From NCBI GenBank assembly GCA_008711295.1, contig VUYV01000090.1, forward strand, positions 7,413 through 71,412: a DNA stretch of 64,000 nucleotides. Reading direction: 5' to 3'. The DNA is from Anarhynchus alexandrinus (taxonomy: Eukaryota > Chordata > Aves > Charadriiformes > Charadriidae). The notes under the pieces were generated by a model. It was not told the origin of the DNA and made no database searches. It saw only the letters and a list, made by a program, of their open reading frames with translations. Made by a program: the position numbers and the translations under genes. Positions 21,696-32,137 of the stretch are shown here, one piece after another. The first letter of the stretch is position 1. Each line of letters opens with the position of its first letter.

Positions 21696-24600
21696 CCAAG
21701 ACGAGCTCACTGCTGCCTGCTTTAGATGGAGGCCCAACGCAGAATTTGAATCCTCATTGTACTTTTCTTCTAAAAAGTTTGCCAATGCGTGCAAAGTTGT
21801 GTGTGAAGCTGTTAGCTTGTCGCTGCTTTGCTCACCTCCACTTTCCCCTTGGGATTTAGTGCAGGATGTTGTTTGGGGGTTTCTGGGGCAAATGATGCCA
21901 GCAGGCATGTCCTCGTCACCGCGCCAAGAAGTGCCAGAATAGTTTTCGTCCCTCTTGTTAATATGCAAAAAGATTATATAAGTTTACTTCATTGCATTAA
22001 AAGAATGGTATGCAATGTAAGCACTGGATGTTCTTACGTTATTAACTTCGTCAGTAACATCGTAGCAGACACTGTTACAGACCTCTCAGGCTGCAGTTGG
22101 TGAAATGCTGCAACCTGCAGTCTTTTCCCTCCTGTAAAAGTATAGGAACACTGCTCATGTTGCGTCGCGTTCAAAATGTGAACATGTGTAGTCAGCTTCC
22201 GAGTAGCAGGCGTGTGGAGGATGGTTCCTGGCGTGTTGAGGGAGCTTTCAGTTCAGCTCTGCTTTCATTTCAGCTCTGGTAGCCTACCTGATGCACACTG
22301 GGGTGGAGGAGTTGTCTGCTGTGTATGTCAAAAAAAACCCCACCACAAACCCAAAACCCAACAAAAGTAAAACCACATTTTTCAGAAATCGCCACAGTTT
22401 TGAGAACCTGGTCAAGTGCGTCTGCCCCCGACTTGGGATCAGAAATCCCTTTCAAAAATTGTTGGGTTTAGCATTTTACATATTAAACCCACCACCTTGC
22501 TATACCTACGCAGCCTCCTGTGAGGACAGATATCGCAGCCTCGTACGCATTAGGGCAACAAGCTCCTGGCATGAAATTCCATTAAATCAGCGGTTGACAC
22601 ATTCTGCATTTGTTTCTGCATTTTGTTTTGCCCTGTGGAGAGTGTGTTACAGCAGTCTAATTCCGAGTTGACAAAAATGCGGATAAACTGTGACAAGGTT
22701 TGCGTGGAAGGGAATAGGTCATGCCCTTTTCACCGGTCTTGAGCAGAGGGAAGTGCTCTTGGGCATGACCGCTCCGTGGGTGCCCAGGAATAGTCTGCAA
22801 CCTAATACACAGGTTTTTTAATCTATTAGGAACTGACATCTTGTTTTATTGGTGGTAACGACATAATTTTCCCCAGCTTTTCCAACTGCTTTCTTCTGCG
22901 CTGCGAACATTATCTTAGTCTCATCTAGGTACAGGGAAAGAGTCCCAGATTAAGAAGATGAAGTGAAAAACGGGGTTTGAAAGCAAAGCACGACCATAAA
23001 GCATTTCTGTTTCTTTTGTACTTCTGAAGCTTCCCAGTGAAAGTAATATTTTGTACCTAATTTTTTTTTAATGTTCCACTCTAGTCCCACACGTGGGATT
23101 AATTAGACAAGACAAATGGCTATAAGGAAACTCATCTCTTTCTGGGAGGTTGTTTTCTGATGTTGTCATCCCATTATTTCCACTTTTCAGTTGCTTGTTT
23201 GAATGACTGATGGACTCAATCGCTTCTTATGTTTGATAGGCAAATACAGCACTCCACTTTGCTAGTGTTGTGTGTATGTGTGCGCCTACGATAAACATTC
23301 ATTTTTAATTTACTCTGTTTACCTTGAGAGACTGCCAAGAAGTGATTCAGATATTCCAGTGCAAAGGGTTTTTCTATTGTGATACAGGACAAAGGAGTGT
23401 TGAGCATATGCTCTTTCTTCAAAGAAAAAAGAATATTATTTATTTGTGCAGCTACAAGAGGGCTGGTTTTCCTATGTAAACACTTGCCTGATTTTGTTTG
23501 TCACACAGTCAACTAAATCTTTTATTCCCGTGTTTAAAAAGAAAAGTTCTGCTGTGCGGTGACAAAGGATTTCAGCGCACGGTTCCAGTACTGCTGCCCG
23601 CCGCATGTTGTTGCACGGTGAACATTGCAGGTTTCATCCATCTCATGCTGCCAGCAGTTTGCTTTGGGGTAAACACTTTCCTAAGGGACTAATTCATGAA
23701 AAAAAAAAAGCCTTTTGCAGCCCTGTTCGGTCCTGTGGACAGCTGTGCGTTGTATGCGTCGCCATTGCTTCAAAAGGCAATGCTGACCTCCTTGATGGCT
23801 GCCTTTTGCATTTGGGAAAAGGCTATCTGTCTAGCTAGAAATGTGGCTCGATGTCGCTGGACCTGCAGTGGCACATGAGAAAGGCAGATTTAGGAACGTT
23901 TTACGTAGCAAAATTGGTCTGAAACCATCTGAATGGATGTGGAGAGAGCGTAGAGAGAGCTGTCACCTGCCCTACTGTCGACAGTGGTTCTGTGCTAATT
24001 TAATGCGGAGTCTCTTTGGTGGCTCAGACCCAAATTCACCTTTCTGTCCAGGGTGGATTTTGAACTTTTTCCTTTGCAACTTTTTTTCCATTTGAAACTT
24101 GTTTTGGACTGGGTTTCTCCAGGCAGTTTGGTTGTTTTGGGGTTGGTTTTTTTTTGGTTCTGGGTGTTTTTTTTTCCCAAGCAGTAGGGATTCAAGGGCT
24201 GTGAGTTTGTGTATCACAAGAGCTTTTGCGGGGTGGTGTGTTAAGCCCCTGGATGAAGAGAGCTGTTGTGCCACCCCCTTTTTTCAGGGAAGACTTCCAG
24301 GTTGTTTGACCGTGTTGCGATACAGTTTAGTCACCTTTTATTGCTGATGGAGGGAAGTAATCTCGGTTTTCAAGAGCACAGTGATTGGTATCGCTGATGT
24401 CTGATGCTAACATTTATTGAAAAGACAGCAGGTTGTCTGGCTGATGTTACATCTGCTGCTTATACGGCAGAGTGACAAAGGCGTTGCGTTGACTGAAAGG
24501 CTGCTCAAGCTCTAACGAAGCAACGGCACTTCTTAATAAAATCTTCTTAGTAAAGACTTTCCTGATGTAGAGACTTATTATTAAACAGTGGCAATAAAAA

Positions 24601-25730
24601 TACATCATAAATTGGAAAACAAATTCAGCACCACAACTAGTCCCATTGGGGTTCCTGGGATTGCAGCGTTCATGGAGTTTATTCAGAAGTTTGAATATGG
24701 GCTGATGATGGTATGTTTTTGTGGTACAGGGCTGACTTCACGCTCTAGCTTGCTTTTTCACCTTTCTCCATGCTTATCATCCTGGGAGGTGATGTAACAG
24801 ATTAGTGATGTTTAGTCAGACTGCAGAAAGGATATCTCAGTGTATAGAATAATAGCTTTTTGAAAAAAAAGATTAATTTCACCTTTATCTGGTTAAGTTC
24901 TAGAAAACCTTTATTTGAATGGTGCATAGAGTTTTTATGAACTGTCCCCAAGCGTCTATTAAAAAATGTCATTACGATTTGTTCAGCACAATTAAGGAAG
25001 AATCTTTCTCAGAAAATTAAAAAAAATGTACTGTTCAGTGATTGTAAGACCACAGCAGCTACAGTTTAACATGCAGCAAACAAAGTGATGGATGGAGGGG
25101 GATGACGACATGTCTTTTCATTTAGATTGATTGAAGAAAATTACTATATGAAGTCTCCATTCTGGTAGGCATTGGAACAGGGGCTGCCGTAGGGCAGAAG
25201 AATGCAGGTAATTTTGAAGGGGAGATTTTAAGACATATGTAAGGTGAAGAGATGATAGTTCTGTCCCAGCCTGAGAGAATGAGATTGAACTGCAAAACTC
25301 TGGCAGTTCACTTTTGGTCTCTTTTTGTCATATGCTGAGATTTTGTAAAGCTGCAGTTTGCAACTGTGATTTTGTTTGGAGACAGACTGCAATTCAGAGT
25401 CATGTTTAGTAAATATTCCTTGGAGCATTTGGTCTGTAACAATTACTGTTAAGCTGGGAGTGTGATAGCAGACAAATATGACAAGGTGCAATTTTGATTT
25501 CTTTTCTTCGTATAATCTGGGAGTAACTAAAATAAAATCCCTGAATAAATTAACAATGAAGTGAAGACTTAAGTACTGACTACATTTTGGCCCTAAGGTT
25601 CCCATAGGTTAGTCATTCAGCCAAATATCAGCAAATCCTTAACGGATTTCAAATCTATTCCGTACTCAACAGGCGAGTAATCCAATGCTGTTGCTATTAT
25701 GGTTTCCAGTAGTTCAGTTAATCACCTTTC
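21696..25730. other. No gene recognised
   Basis: Unique DNA with frames mostly under 126 codons and no recognised motif. T-rich stretches occur at 24140-24180. No repeat family, RNA gene or convincing CpG cluster was seen. Confidence 0.55.
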
Positions 25731-25752
25731 TTTTTTTTTTTTTTTTTTTTTT
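25731..25752. repeat. T22 homopolymer ending at an undetermined base
   Basis: Twenty-two thymines precede an N at 25753. Homopolymers are common stopping points for sequencing and assembly, so the N probably marks a contig join or a failed base call. Confidence 0.9.
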
Positions 25753-25753
25753 N

Positions 25754-25872
25754 TTAATAAATGCCCTATCCTGGAATATATTTTTGAAGATTATTTTTTG
25801 AAGATTATGCATACATCTTGTTCATCTTCCTTTTTTGTTGTGTTTATAATGTCAAGAATTATTTCTATAATC
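25754..25872 (+). repeat. Direct repeat copy 1 (119 bp), bounded by N on both sides
   Basis: The copy begins TTAATAAATGCCCTATCC and ends ATTTCTATAATC. It matches 25903-26012 with only a handful of substitutions and one 9-bp length difference (an extra TTGTGTTTA-like piece in this copy). A single N stands immediately before it (25753) and immediately after it (25873). It also has an internal near-repeat of TTTTTGAAGATTAT. Either this is a genuine short tandem duplication or a second allele or low-quality read left unmerged by the assembler. Confidence 0.9.
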
Positions 25873-25902
25873 NCTTAGATACAGGTAAAATAGAAACCCT
25901 TT

Positions 25903-26012
25903 TTAATAAATGCCCTATCCTGGAATGTATTTTTGAAGATTATTTTTTGAAGGTTGTGTATACATCTTGTTCATCTTCCTTTTTTATAATGTCAAGAATT
26001 ATTTCTATAATC
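25903..26012 (+). repeat. Direct repeat copy 2 (110 bp)
   Basis: This is the second member of the pair, starting 149 bp after the first and lacking nine bases near its 3' third. It runs on without a break into unique sequence at 26013. The 29 bases between N25873 and this copy are not duplicated. No similarity to a known transposon was recognised. Confidence 0.9.
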
Positions 26013-27723
26013 TATGTTACTGCAACTGGCTTTAAAATACATATTTCTAGTGGTTGCATTGTCAGAGCCTTGGTCATCTAAGGAAAAAGTGAGGTCAGAT
26101 TTGTACAGTTCTTTCATTGTTCATGTGTGATGCCATTTGCTTGATGGTGGGTGCAGAAAAGTTTAAAGTAAAGCTTGCTTTCACAAGTGTGTGATAAAAT
26201 CCCCAAAGCAGCCCGTTTTCTGCTGAAATGTATCAAGCACGCTTCCTTGGGCAAGAGTAACTCCTCTGCTTGGAAGGAAAATGGTCAAGCTTTTGTTTGT
26301 TTGTATTTGAGTAGGAAATCACTTTTTGTGCCAGTTTTAGGAGATAGCAAGTAGAAAGCTCTTCATTTGCTGTGTTGAAAAGTAAACTGGCAGGACCACA
26401 GATAACTCAAAATATTTGCCATTTAAGAGGCTTGTGACAATAAATAGACCATAGTGATGAGCTGAACATAACAGCTGTGTGTAGGCAAGGAAAAAGAAGA
26501 CAAAATATTAAAGCTGAGAACTAGGCACTGGATATTTACAGCAGGAAAGTTCCCAGCGTATCACTGCGTGTATTTGCAGACTTGGGTGCGCGTTTTTCAC
26601 TGCACACCCGTGGTGAAAGGTGGTTGCAGCGTTAGCTGCTTTGGAGACCTCGTATTTGGATAACAATTCTGAAGTATGGCTTCATGGGCTCCATGCACCC
26701 ATCCATTTGTTTGTCCAGAGGAACAGAATGTTAAGGCCTTAAAGCAGAATACAATACTTGTGCTTGGCTCAAATGGCAGTGGTTTGTTGGAGGTCTCAGC
26801 ACAAGCTGCCCTGGCCAAGCCTCACACCAAGGATTTGTTCCTCTGGCCCCGTCCTGCAGCTCTCCCTTCCCACAACCACTTGCTCTGGTATCTCCAGGGC
26901 TTGCAGAAGCCATCTCTTCCTTCTTGTCTCTAAAGTCCCTCTTGGAAGGAGGGTATAGCCTTGGTGCATTGAGCAGAGGTGGGAGGAACACACATCGCCC
27001 TTCCTCTGATCCTACAGGGCTTAGTCAGAAAATCAAGCCCATGCTGGTGTGCAGCCCTGTGCAGGAGATCCCCGTGGTCCTGCAGTTGGTGCTGCTGAGA
27101 GCCAGAGCTGGGCAGGAGCTTTGTATGCAGCACTACAAGTCTTGCTGTGTGTGCGGCAGACACAGGTAAACGTTGAATTCTGCTCTGACTTCAAAATAAT
27201 AAAAATAATAAGAAAAACGTGCAGATAAATTGTGTCATTAGAAGTTAATTAGAGAAATGTGGGTAATATTACACCCATGGCTCTGGATGCTAAGTGATAC
27301 TAAAGCAGCTGTTTCTCTCAGGGGACACATAGAAGAGGACTAAGAACTGATTAGTTAAGGAGAAATAACAGTAAGTTTAGTATAAATTGCTACCAAAAAT
27401 AAATTTATTGCAAATGTTTATTTTGCTTGATTGCCTTTGATATGTGCATACTTGTTAGGGAAGGGAGAAGGAGTTGTCTGCAAGGAATTAGGCAAGTGAC
27501 ATGGCAAGGGAATTAGCCTCTCTTAGATCCCAGCCCTAATGGCTCCAGCTCCCTTTTGGTAGAAGCCCTCACCCCACATCTGGCCGCCAACGCCGTCTCC
27601 TGCTTTTCATTAGTGCTCCAGCCTAAATTGCTAGAAAGAGTGGGTGCATAATGCATCCTCTGCCCTTCCTCGGGCTGAAGCAGGGTTTAATCCAAACGCA
27701 AAAAACACAGCTGCCTGAATCTG
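26013..27723. other. No gene recognised
   Basis: Unique sequence. Overlapping frames at 26600-27170 on both strands reflect GC-richer composition and have no domain signature. Nothing else was identified. Confidence 0.5.
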
Positions 27724-27756
27724 CCTTTTTTTTTTTTCTTTTTCTTTTTTTTTTTT
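27724..27756. repeat. Pure pyrimidine tract
   Basis: Thirty-three consecutive pyrimidines, almost all thymine with three or four cytosines. It is low-complexity DNA, possibly an eroded poly(A) tail on the minus strand, but no retroposon body was recognised beside it. Confidence 0.85.
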
Positions 27757-27939
27757 GAGCAATCTGTCTTTTGAGAGGTGTGCCGTGCAAAGGGAAAACC
27801 AAAAGGTGGGCGGCTAACAAGTGTGCAGGGAAAGTCGGAGCAAGTAGAGACGCGACGTACGAGGCGCTGCGTTCTTTTTCCCCTGTTTTTGCAGTTCCTG
27901 GCCGGGCCTGCCCTGGGTGAGAGACGGATTTGTTGACTC

Positions 27940-29230
27940 TGCAGCATGGGAAAGAGCCGACAACAGATTTACTACGGAGATGACTTAGCAGCCCCCTCTA
28001 AGTGTTATGAAAAGAGTTTAAAATGTTTATATTGGCCCCTCCGATGTACAATAAATTGTTATCCGAAACAATTGAGAATAAAGAAGGGAAAAGTCATAAT
28101 TGCCTCTCAGGAAATGCAGGGGCTGTTTCGGCGCGCAGGAGCGGGAGGGCGTTGGGTTTCATTGACTTGGTCTGGCTGGAAAGCAGCCTGCCCCACAGGA
28201 AGGCCGCGCATTCCTGTCCTCTCGGTGAACCTGCCTGAAAGGAATACAGGAGTTATTGGGTAATCAAGGCTTGTCAGCACCTTGGTTATGCAGCGTGGTT
28301 CAATCCGATAATGTGAATGGAACCTGTAATAGCGCTGATGAAAAGCACGCCGGTTTGAAAGGGGCCTTGAATGATTTTTTTGTTCATTTTCTGTTTACAT
28401 GTAACGTGTTATTGATGCCGTTGCCTTCTAATGCGCCTGATTGTTTCATAGAAAAACTGGGAATTATTCATTATTTTTAAAGAAGAGGGAGAGAGAAAGA
28501 GAGAGGGAGAAGAAGGAGGAGTGAAAGAAAGAACCCTGTTACGTGAAGAAAATTGCATTCGAATGCTGCGACTGAAACATATTGATTTTCTGGCACAGAC
28601 TTTTTAGATTAAAAATGCCAATACTAAATCCTTTCATGACCTATAGTTCATATGAAGTTCACGTGTCATTTACTATTATTCTGGAAAAAGCAGAATCTTT
28701 AATGAAAACATAGTTTGAAGGAATGTCCTGCCATCCCAGCATTTGCATGCGATTGTAATAAGACTTGATTAAGAGCTAAACATGCTACCGAGGCGGAGGT
28801 TTAGGGTTTTTTTTGTAAATTGAAGTCCATTTATCTTTTTTAATTGCTCGCTTGTCTTTGCCCTCATCTCAAGCTTTATATCTCCTTTCTTTTCCTTTGT
28901 TTTTCTTTATTTTATTCATTCTTTACGTTACGATAAGCGGCCAAAGAAACTCATTTTTCCCACCACTAAGCACAAGGATCTCGCTTCAGATTTTATGGCA
29001 TTCAGGGGATCAATGAGTCAAAATGCTATTTTGATCCTGCAGTACAGCAAACATTTCTCGTATAAATTCCCAGAGATGACCCTGACTCCTCCAACTGTTT
29101 TTACCCCTTCTTAATAGAGACTTTAAAGGTACTGATGCCATGCTAGCGTCAGATTGGAAAATTTAAGGCCAAATTCCTGGCTCAGGTGATTTCAAGCCGC
29201 TAGTTATTTCCTGCTGCTAACAGGGCTGAA
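27940..29230. promoter_or_regulatory. Candidate cluster of conserved non-coding elements
   Basis: Over about 1.3 kb the DNA is free of transposon signatures and full of enhancer-like words: an inverted octamer ATTTGCAT at 28741-28748, TTGATTAAGAGC near 28765, GTAATCAAGG near 28261, TTATTGGGTAATC near 28254, GATCAATGAGTCA near 29009 and AATAAATTGTTATCCG near 28049. CpGs are kept singly inside AT-rich sequence (for example AATCCGATAATG, AATAGCGCTGATG), unusual for neutral vertebrate DNA where methylated CpG decays. A 105-codon frame (plus 27946-28263) with a good Kozak start overlaps the left end but resembles no protein. I infer a regulatory cluster; conservation itself was not tested. Confidence 0.35.
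28479..28521 (+). repeat. 43-nt pure purine tract
   Basis: Every base is A or G across 43 positions, mainly GA, GAGA and GGAG units, and purines resume after one T. It is not a simple dinucleotide array. Such homopurine runs can form triplex DNA and bind GAGA-type or MAZ-like factors. It lies inside the candidate regulatory cluster. Confidence 0.9.
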
Positions 29231-29600
29231 TTTCACTTCAATTTCTTTCGAGGGGACCTTTATGTTTGGCGAGGGGGAGACGTGGCTGGCAATAGGAAGC
29301 TGCTGCGTATCTGCTGGCTCCAGTAAGACTGCCTGAGGGACACGTTCATCTCGCTGTGCTGCCCCAGCATTTTGGCTCTTCCGGGCCAGTCCCCATTATA
29401 CCTAATGTTTGCTGCTGGGTGGGAATGCTCCTTCACAGAGGGGCTCGCTCTTTTTGTCATTTTATCCCAAAAGCGCGTAAAACCTGTACCGCCTGGAATG
29501 AGCATGGGAGCGCGTATTTATCATCATGGCTTCAGCGTGGTATAGGTCTGACTCGGGAAAGCCATTGAGCCCTTCCTTATTTAAAAAGGGGCAGAGGAAA
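29231..29600. other. No gene recognised
   Basis: Unique sequence between the candidate regulatory cluster and the CpG-dense block. A few isolated CpGs (near 29474 and 29511) are seen but no gene. Confidence 0.5.
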
Positions 29601-29910
29601 TCTGTGTGATAAACGTATTTGCTTTTCCACGGGTTTGTTTGCCAGCCGGGCTGGCAGGAAGAGGCCGTTGGAATTCAACCGGCCGGCAGCTTCACCGGGG
29701 AGGGCCTGGGCTGGGAGAGCCTCCCCGCTCGCCGCCTCACCTCGCCCTCCTGCACAGGCCGGCATGGCGGCGAGAGTCCCCGCGGGGGCCTGGCAGGGGA
29801 GGGAAGGCTGCCCTGTTCCTGTTCCCTGTGGATAATTCACCCCAGCGGGGAAAGCCTCTCCCCATGCAGGGAAGGGGCAGCAAGCGGGTGCCCTGGGCAT
29901 AGCCAGGGCC
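29601..29910. promoter_or_regulatory. CpG-rich block
   Basis: The core at about 29645-29795 has roughly sixteen CpGs in 150-170 bp, including CCGCTCGCCGCC, GGCATGGCGGCGAGAG and CCCCGCGGGGG (a short GC palindrome). Four frames are open through it on both strands, as expected for GC-rich DNA. It could be a promoter, first exon or CpG-rich enhancer associated with the 27.9-29.2 kb cluster. No transcription direction can be inferred. Confidence 0.35.
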
Positions 29911-32136
29911 GTTCAGGCATCACAGTTTCCAGGCCTGGCTTTTAAGGGAGCCTAATACTCTAAGAGTTTCTGTGTTTGTTTTTTTTTTTAAATACACAAC
30001 ATCTTACACATAAACAAGATCAGTGCTTGCCATTAGTGAGCGCGCTGTCTCACTAAATAGCTTGATATGTTTTTACGCGGTTGAAACTGAGAACTTTGTC
30101 CTGGTACCACCTGCACCATACTGCCTCAGGGACAGCATGGCTGCCTTTCCACATCTCTCCGCGGGCAGGCTCCTCAATGGTTTGCAATCAGTGTTAGGCT
30201 GGAGAGCCATGACAGCAGCTGGGATGGTGCCTGTGTGGCACGAGGTATGGCTGGTGGGGCATGAGGCTGTCCCATATTCAGTGGTGTGTTCCCATCTGGA
30301 GGGCCATGGTGGCCACCAGGTAGCTGAGCTGTCCCGTCCCTGGTCAGCATGGGCAGTGCTCACCCCCGAGTACAATACGCACTTTGTCTGACTTTGGTCA
30401 AGACATGCCATACAACCTGGTTCTGTCACCGTTGCTTTCATCTCCCTCTTGCATTTGTTCTCTTGGGGAGGACCGAGAAGGAGGGAGAGCCCCATTTGAT
30501 CAGCTTATTCTCTGTGAAGATACTCTCTAGCAGAGCAAGGTTTTTCTTGGCAGGACTCTTCAGTGGCTGCCATAACTCCCAAGCAATCAGAGGTCCTTGC
30601 CGTGCACCACTCTCCATTTTGATACCGTACTTTGGAAAAAAAGATTCCCCTTTGGAGATGTCGGATACAGGTTACTCGGCGCCGTGGCTCGCTGGCTGTA
30701 GTGCTGGTGGAGGGGCAGAGCACAGCCCAGGTCATGAAGCGAGCAGGAATTGAGGTTCATCTGCAGCGTGCTTCTGAGGCTCTGTCCTGCTTCAGACAAA
30801 AATTTACAGTGACTTGGTTACATATACACCTCTCCTTTCTCCTTTCTGTTCCTTTATCCCACGTGTGGGTGAACGTGAGAAAGTTTTAGGGAGCAATGCA
30901 AGGCCAAAGCAGGCTGGGACCGCGTCTGTCTTTCTCAGCTGCTTGTTACAGAGCTCTGCCGGACGTCTGTGGTGTAAGGTTATCACGGGGGGTTGAGTTC
31001 TTCTCATGATATATACAGATTTTCAGTGCTTGTTTATCAAAAAGAAAGTTATTTGTTCAACAATGGATGTTGTACAAAATATTTACTTTCTCTTCCAAAA
31101 CACACAGAATGGGATGCATTGTTCCCTTCTCAGTGGCACCACAGCAGCTCTCCTCGGTGAGAGACTCCAGAATAAAAACAAACAGGTCATGTGGAGCACC
31201 TCTTGTCCGACAGGAATTAGGAAGAACATTTAAACCAGAGCTGAGGTTTCTTGCATTCAGCACACCCTTCACCACTAGGGCTCTTGTGATATGAAGTAAA
31301 ATGCGGACACGTCATTGGAAAAGCAAGCTTCTGCCTTCTTGGTTCAGATGCCCTTATTTGCCTTAATATAGTTAATGATTTTGAGCCAAAGCAAAATTCT
31401 ATTTTGAATTTGTCAGGAATAATTTGGACATTCTCTCTTGCTTATATAAAGTCTCATGAAAGGCGCTAGGACGGCAGCTGGAGACTGAAGTCTGTGTAGG
31501 CGCAGGGCAGGCGGCGGCAACAGCAGCACTGCACCTTGGGCAGCAGTGGTTTGCCTGTCAGCCTCCAGCTGGACCTCTGTGATTACTTGCAGAAACTTTT
31601 CCATGAACAATGTCCAGCCTTAATGTTTGGCCTCCATGGGGGAAAAAAAGAAGTCACTAAGGAAATAAAGAAAGTAATGTAAATGGACCTCTAGATAAAG
31701 CTTATATAACAGAATAATTGGAAAAGGGAACATCCAGCATATGTATCTGCAGAGGCAGCTAATATGCCCCTTAGGAAATTAATTAAGAAATGTAAGTTAA
31801 TAGTAATTATTTTGGAAACATCACAGAGAAATTTGGGGTAATAGAGAATTAATAGCAATAGGTAAGAACAACTATTCTGGTGGCAGTCAGCATTTAGTTC
31901 TTAAGTGTAATTTTTGTTCCTGGGAAGAAAACAAAACAGGAAAATTTCTCAGGGATAACAGAATTTATGCAGGAAGCAACATGGTTGCATAAATACAAAG
32001 CAGCACGTGTGAAATTTGGGCATGACGTATATCGGTTCTTCATGCAGATGATGCCTGATGGCCTTGGTGCCCTTTCTCCTCTGCACCAGGCTGGCGGCAG
32101 ACATCCTTCGGAATCCCAGTGGTCTGAAGTGCCAGG
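29911..32136. other. No gene recognised
   Basis: Unique DNA. Overlapping plus and minus frames of 122-140 codons at 30023-30753 have no recognised domain. A CACGTG E-box lies in CCCACGTGTGGG at 30858-30869. No transposon or RNA gene was seen. Confidence 0.5.
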
Positions 32137-32137
32137 N
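32137..32137. other. Undetermined base (N)
   Basis: A single N occurs in unique sequence. It may be a base-call ambiguity or a placeholder for a closed gap. No duplication was noticed immediately around it. Confidence 0.95.

Noticed and set aside
21222..21968. 248-codon minus-strand open frame, the longest in the window
   Set aside because: It crosses a CpG-rich block and a CA/TA simple repeat that produces low-complexity residues. There is no domain, and plus-strand frames overlap it throughout. Its length is near the chance maximum for 64 kb.
23086..30869. CCCACACGTGGG at 23086-23097 and its exact reverse complement at 30858-30869
   Set aside because: Two 12-bp E-box-containing words 7.8 kb apart, with no shared flanking sequence, are most simply coincidence.
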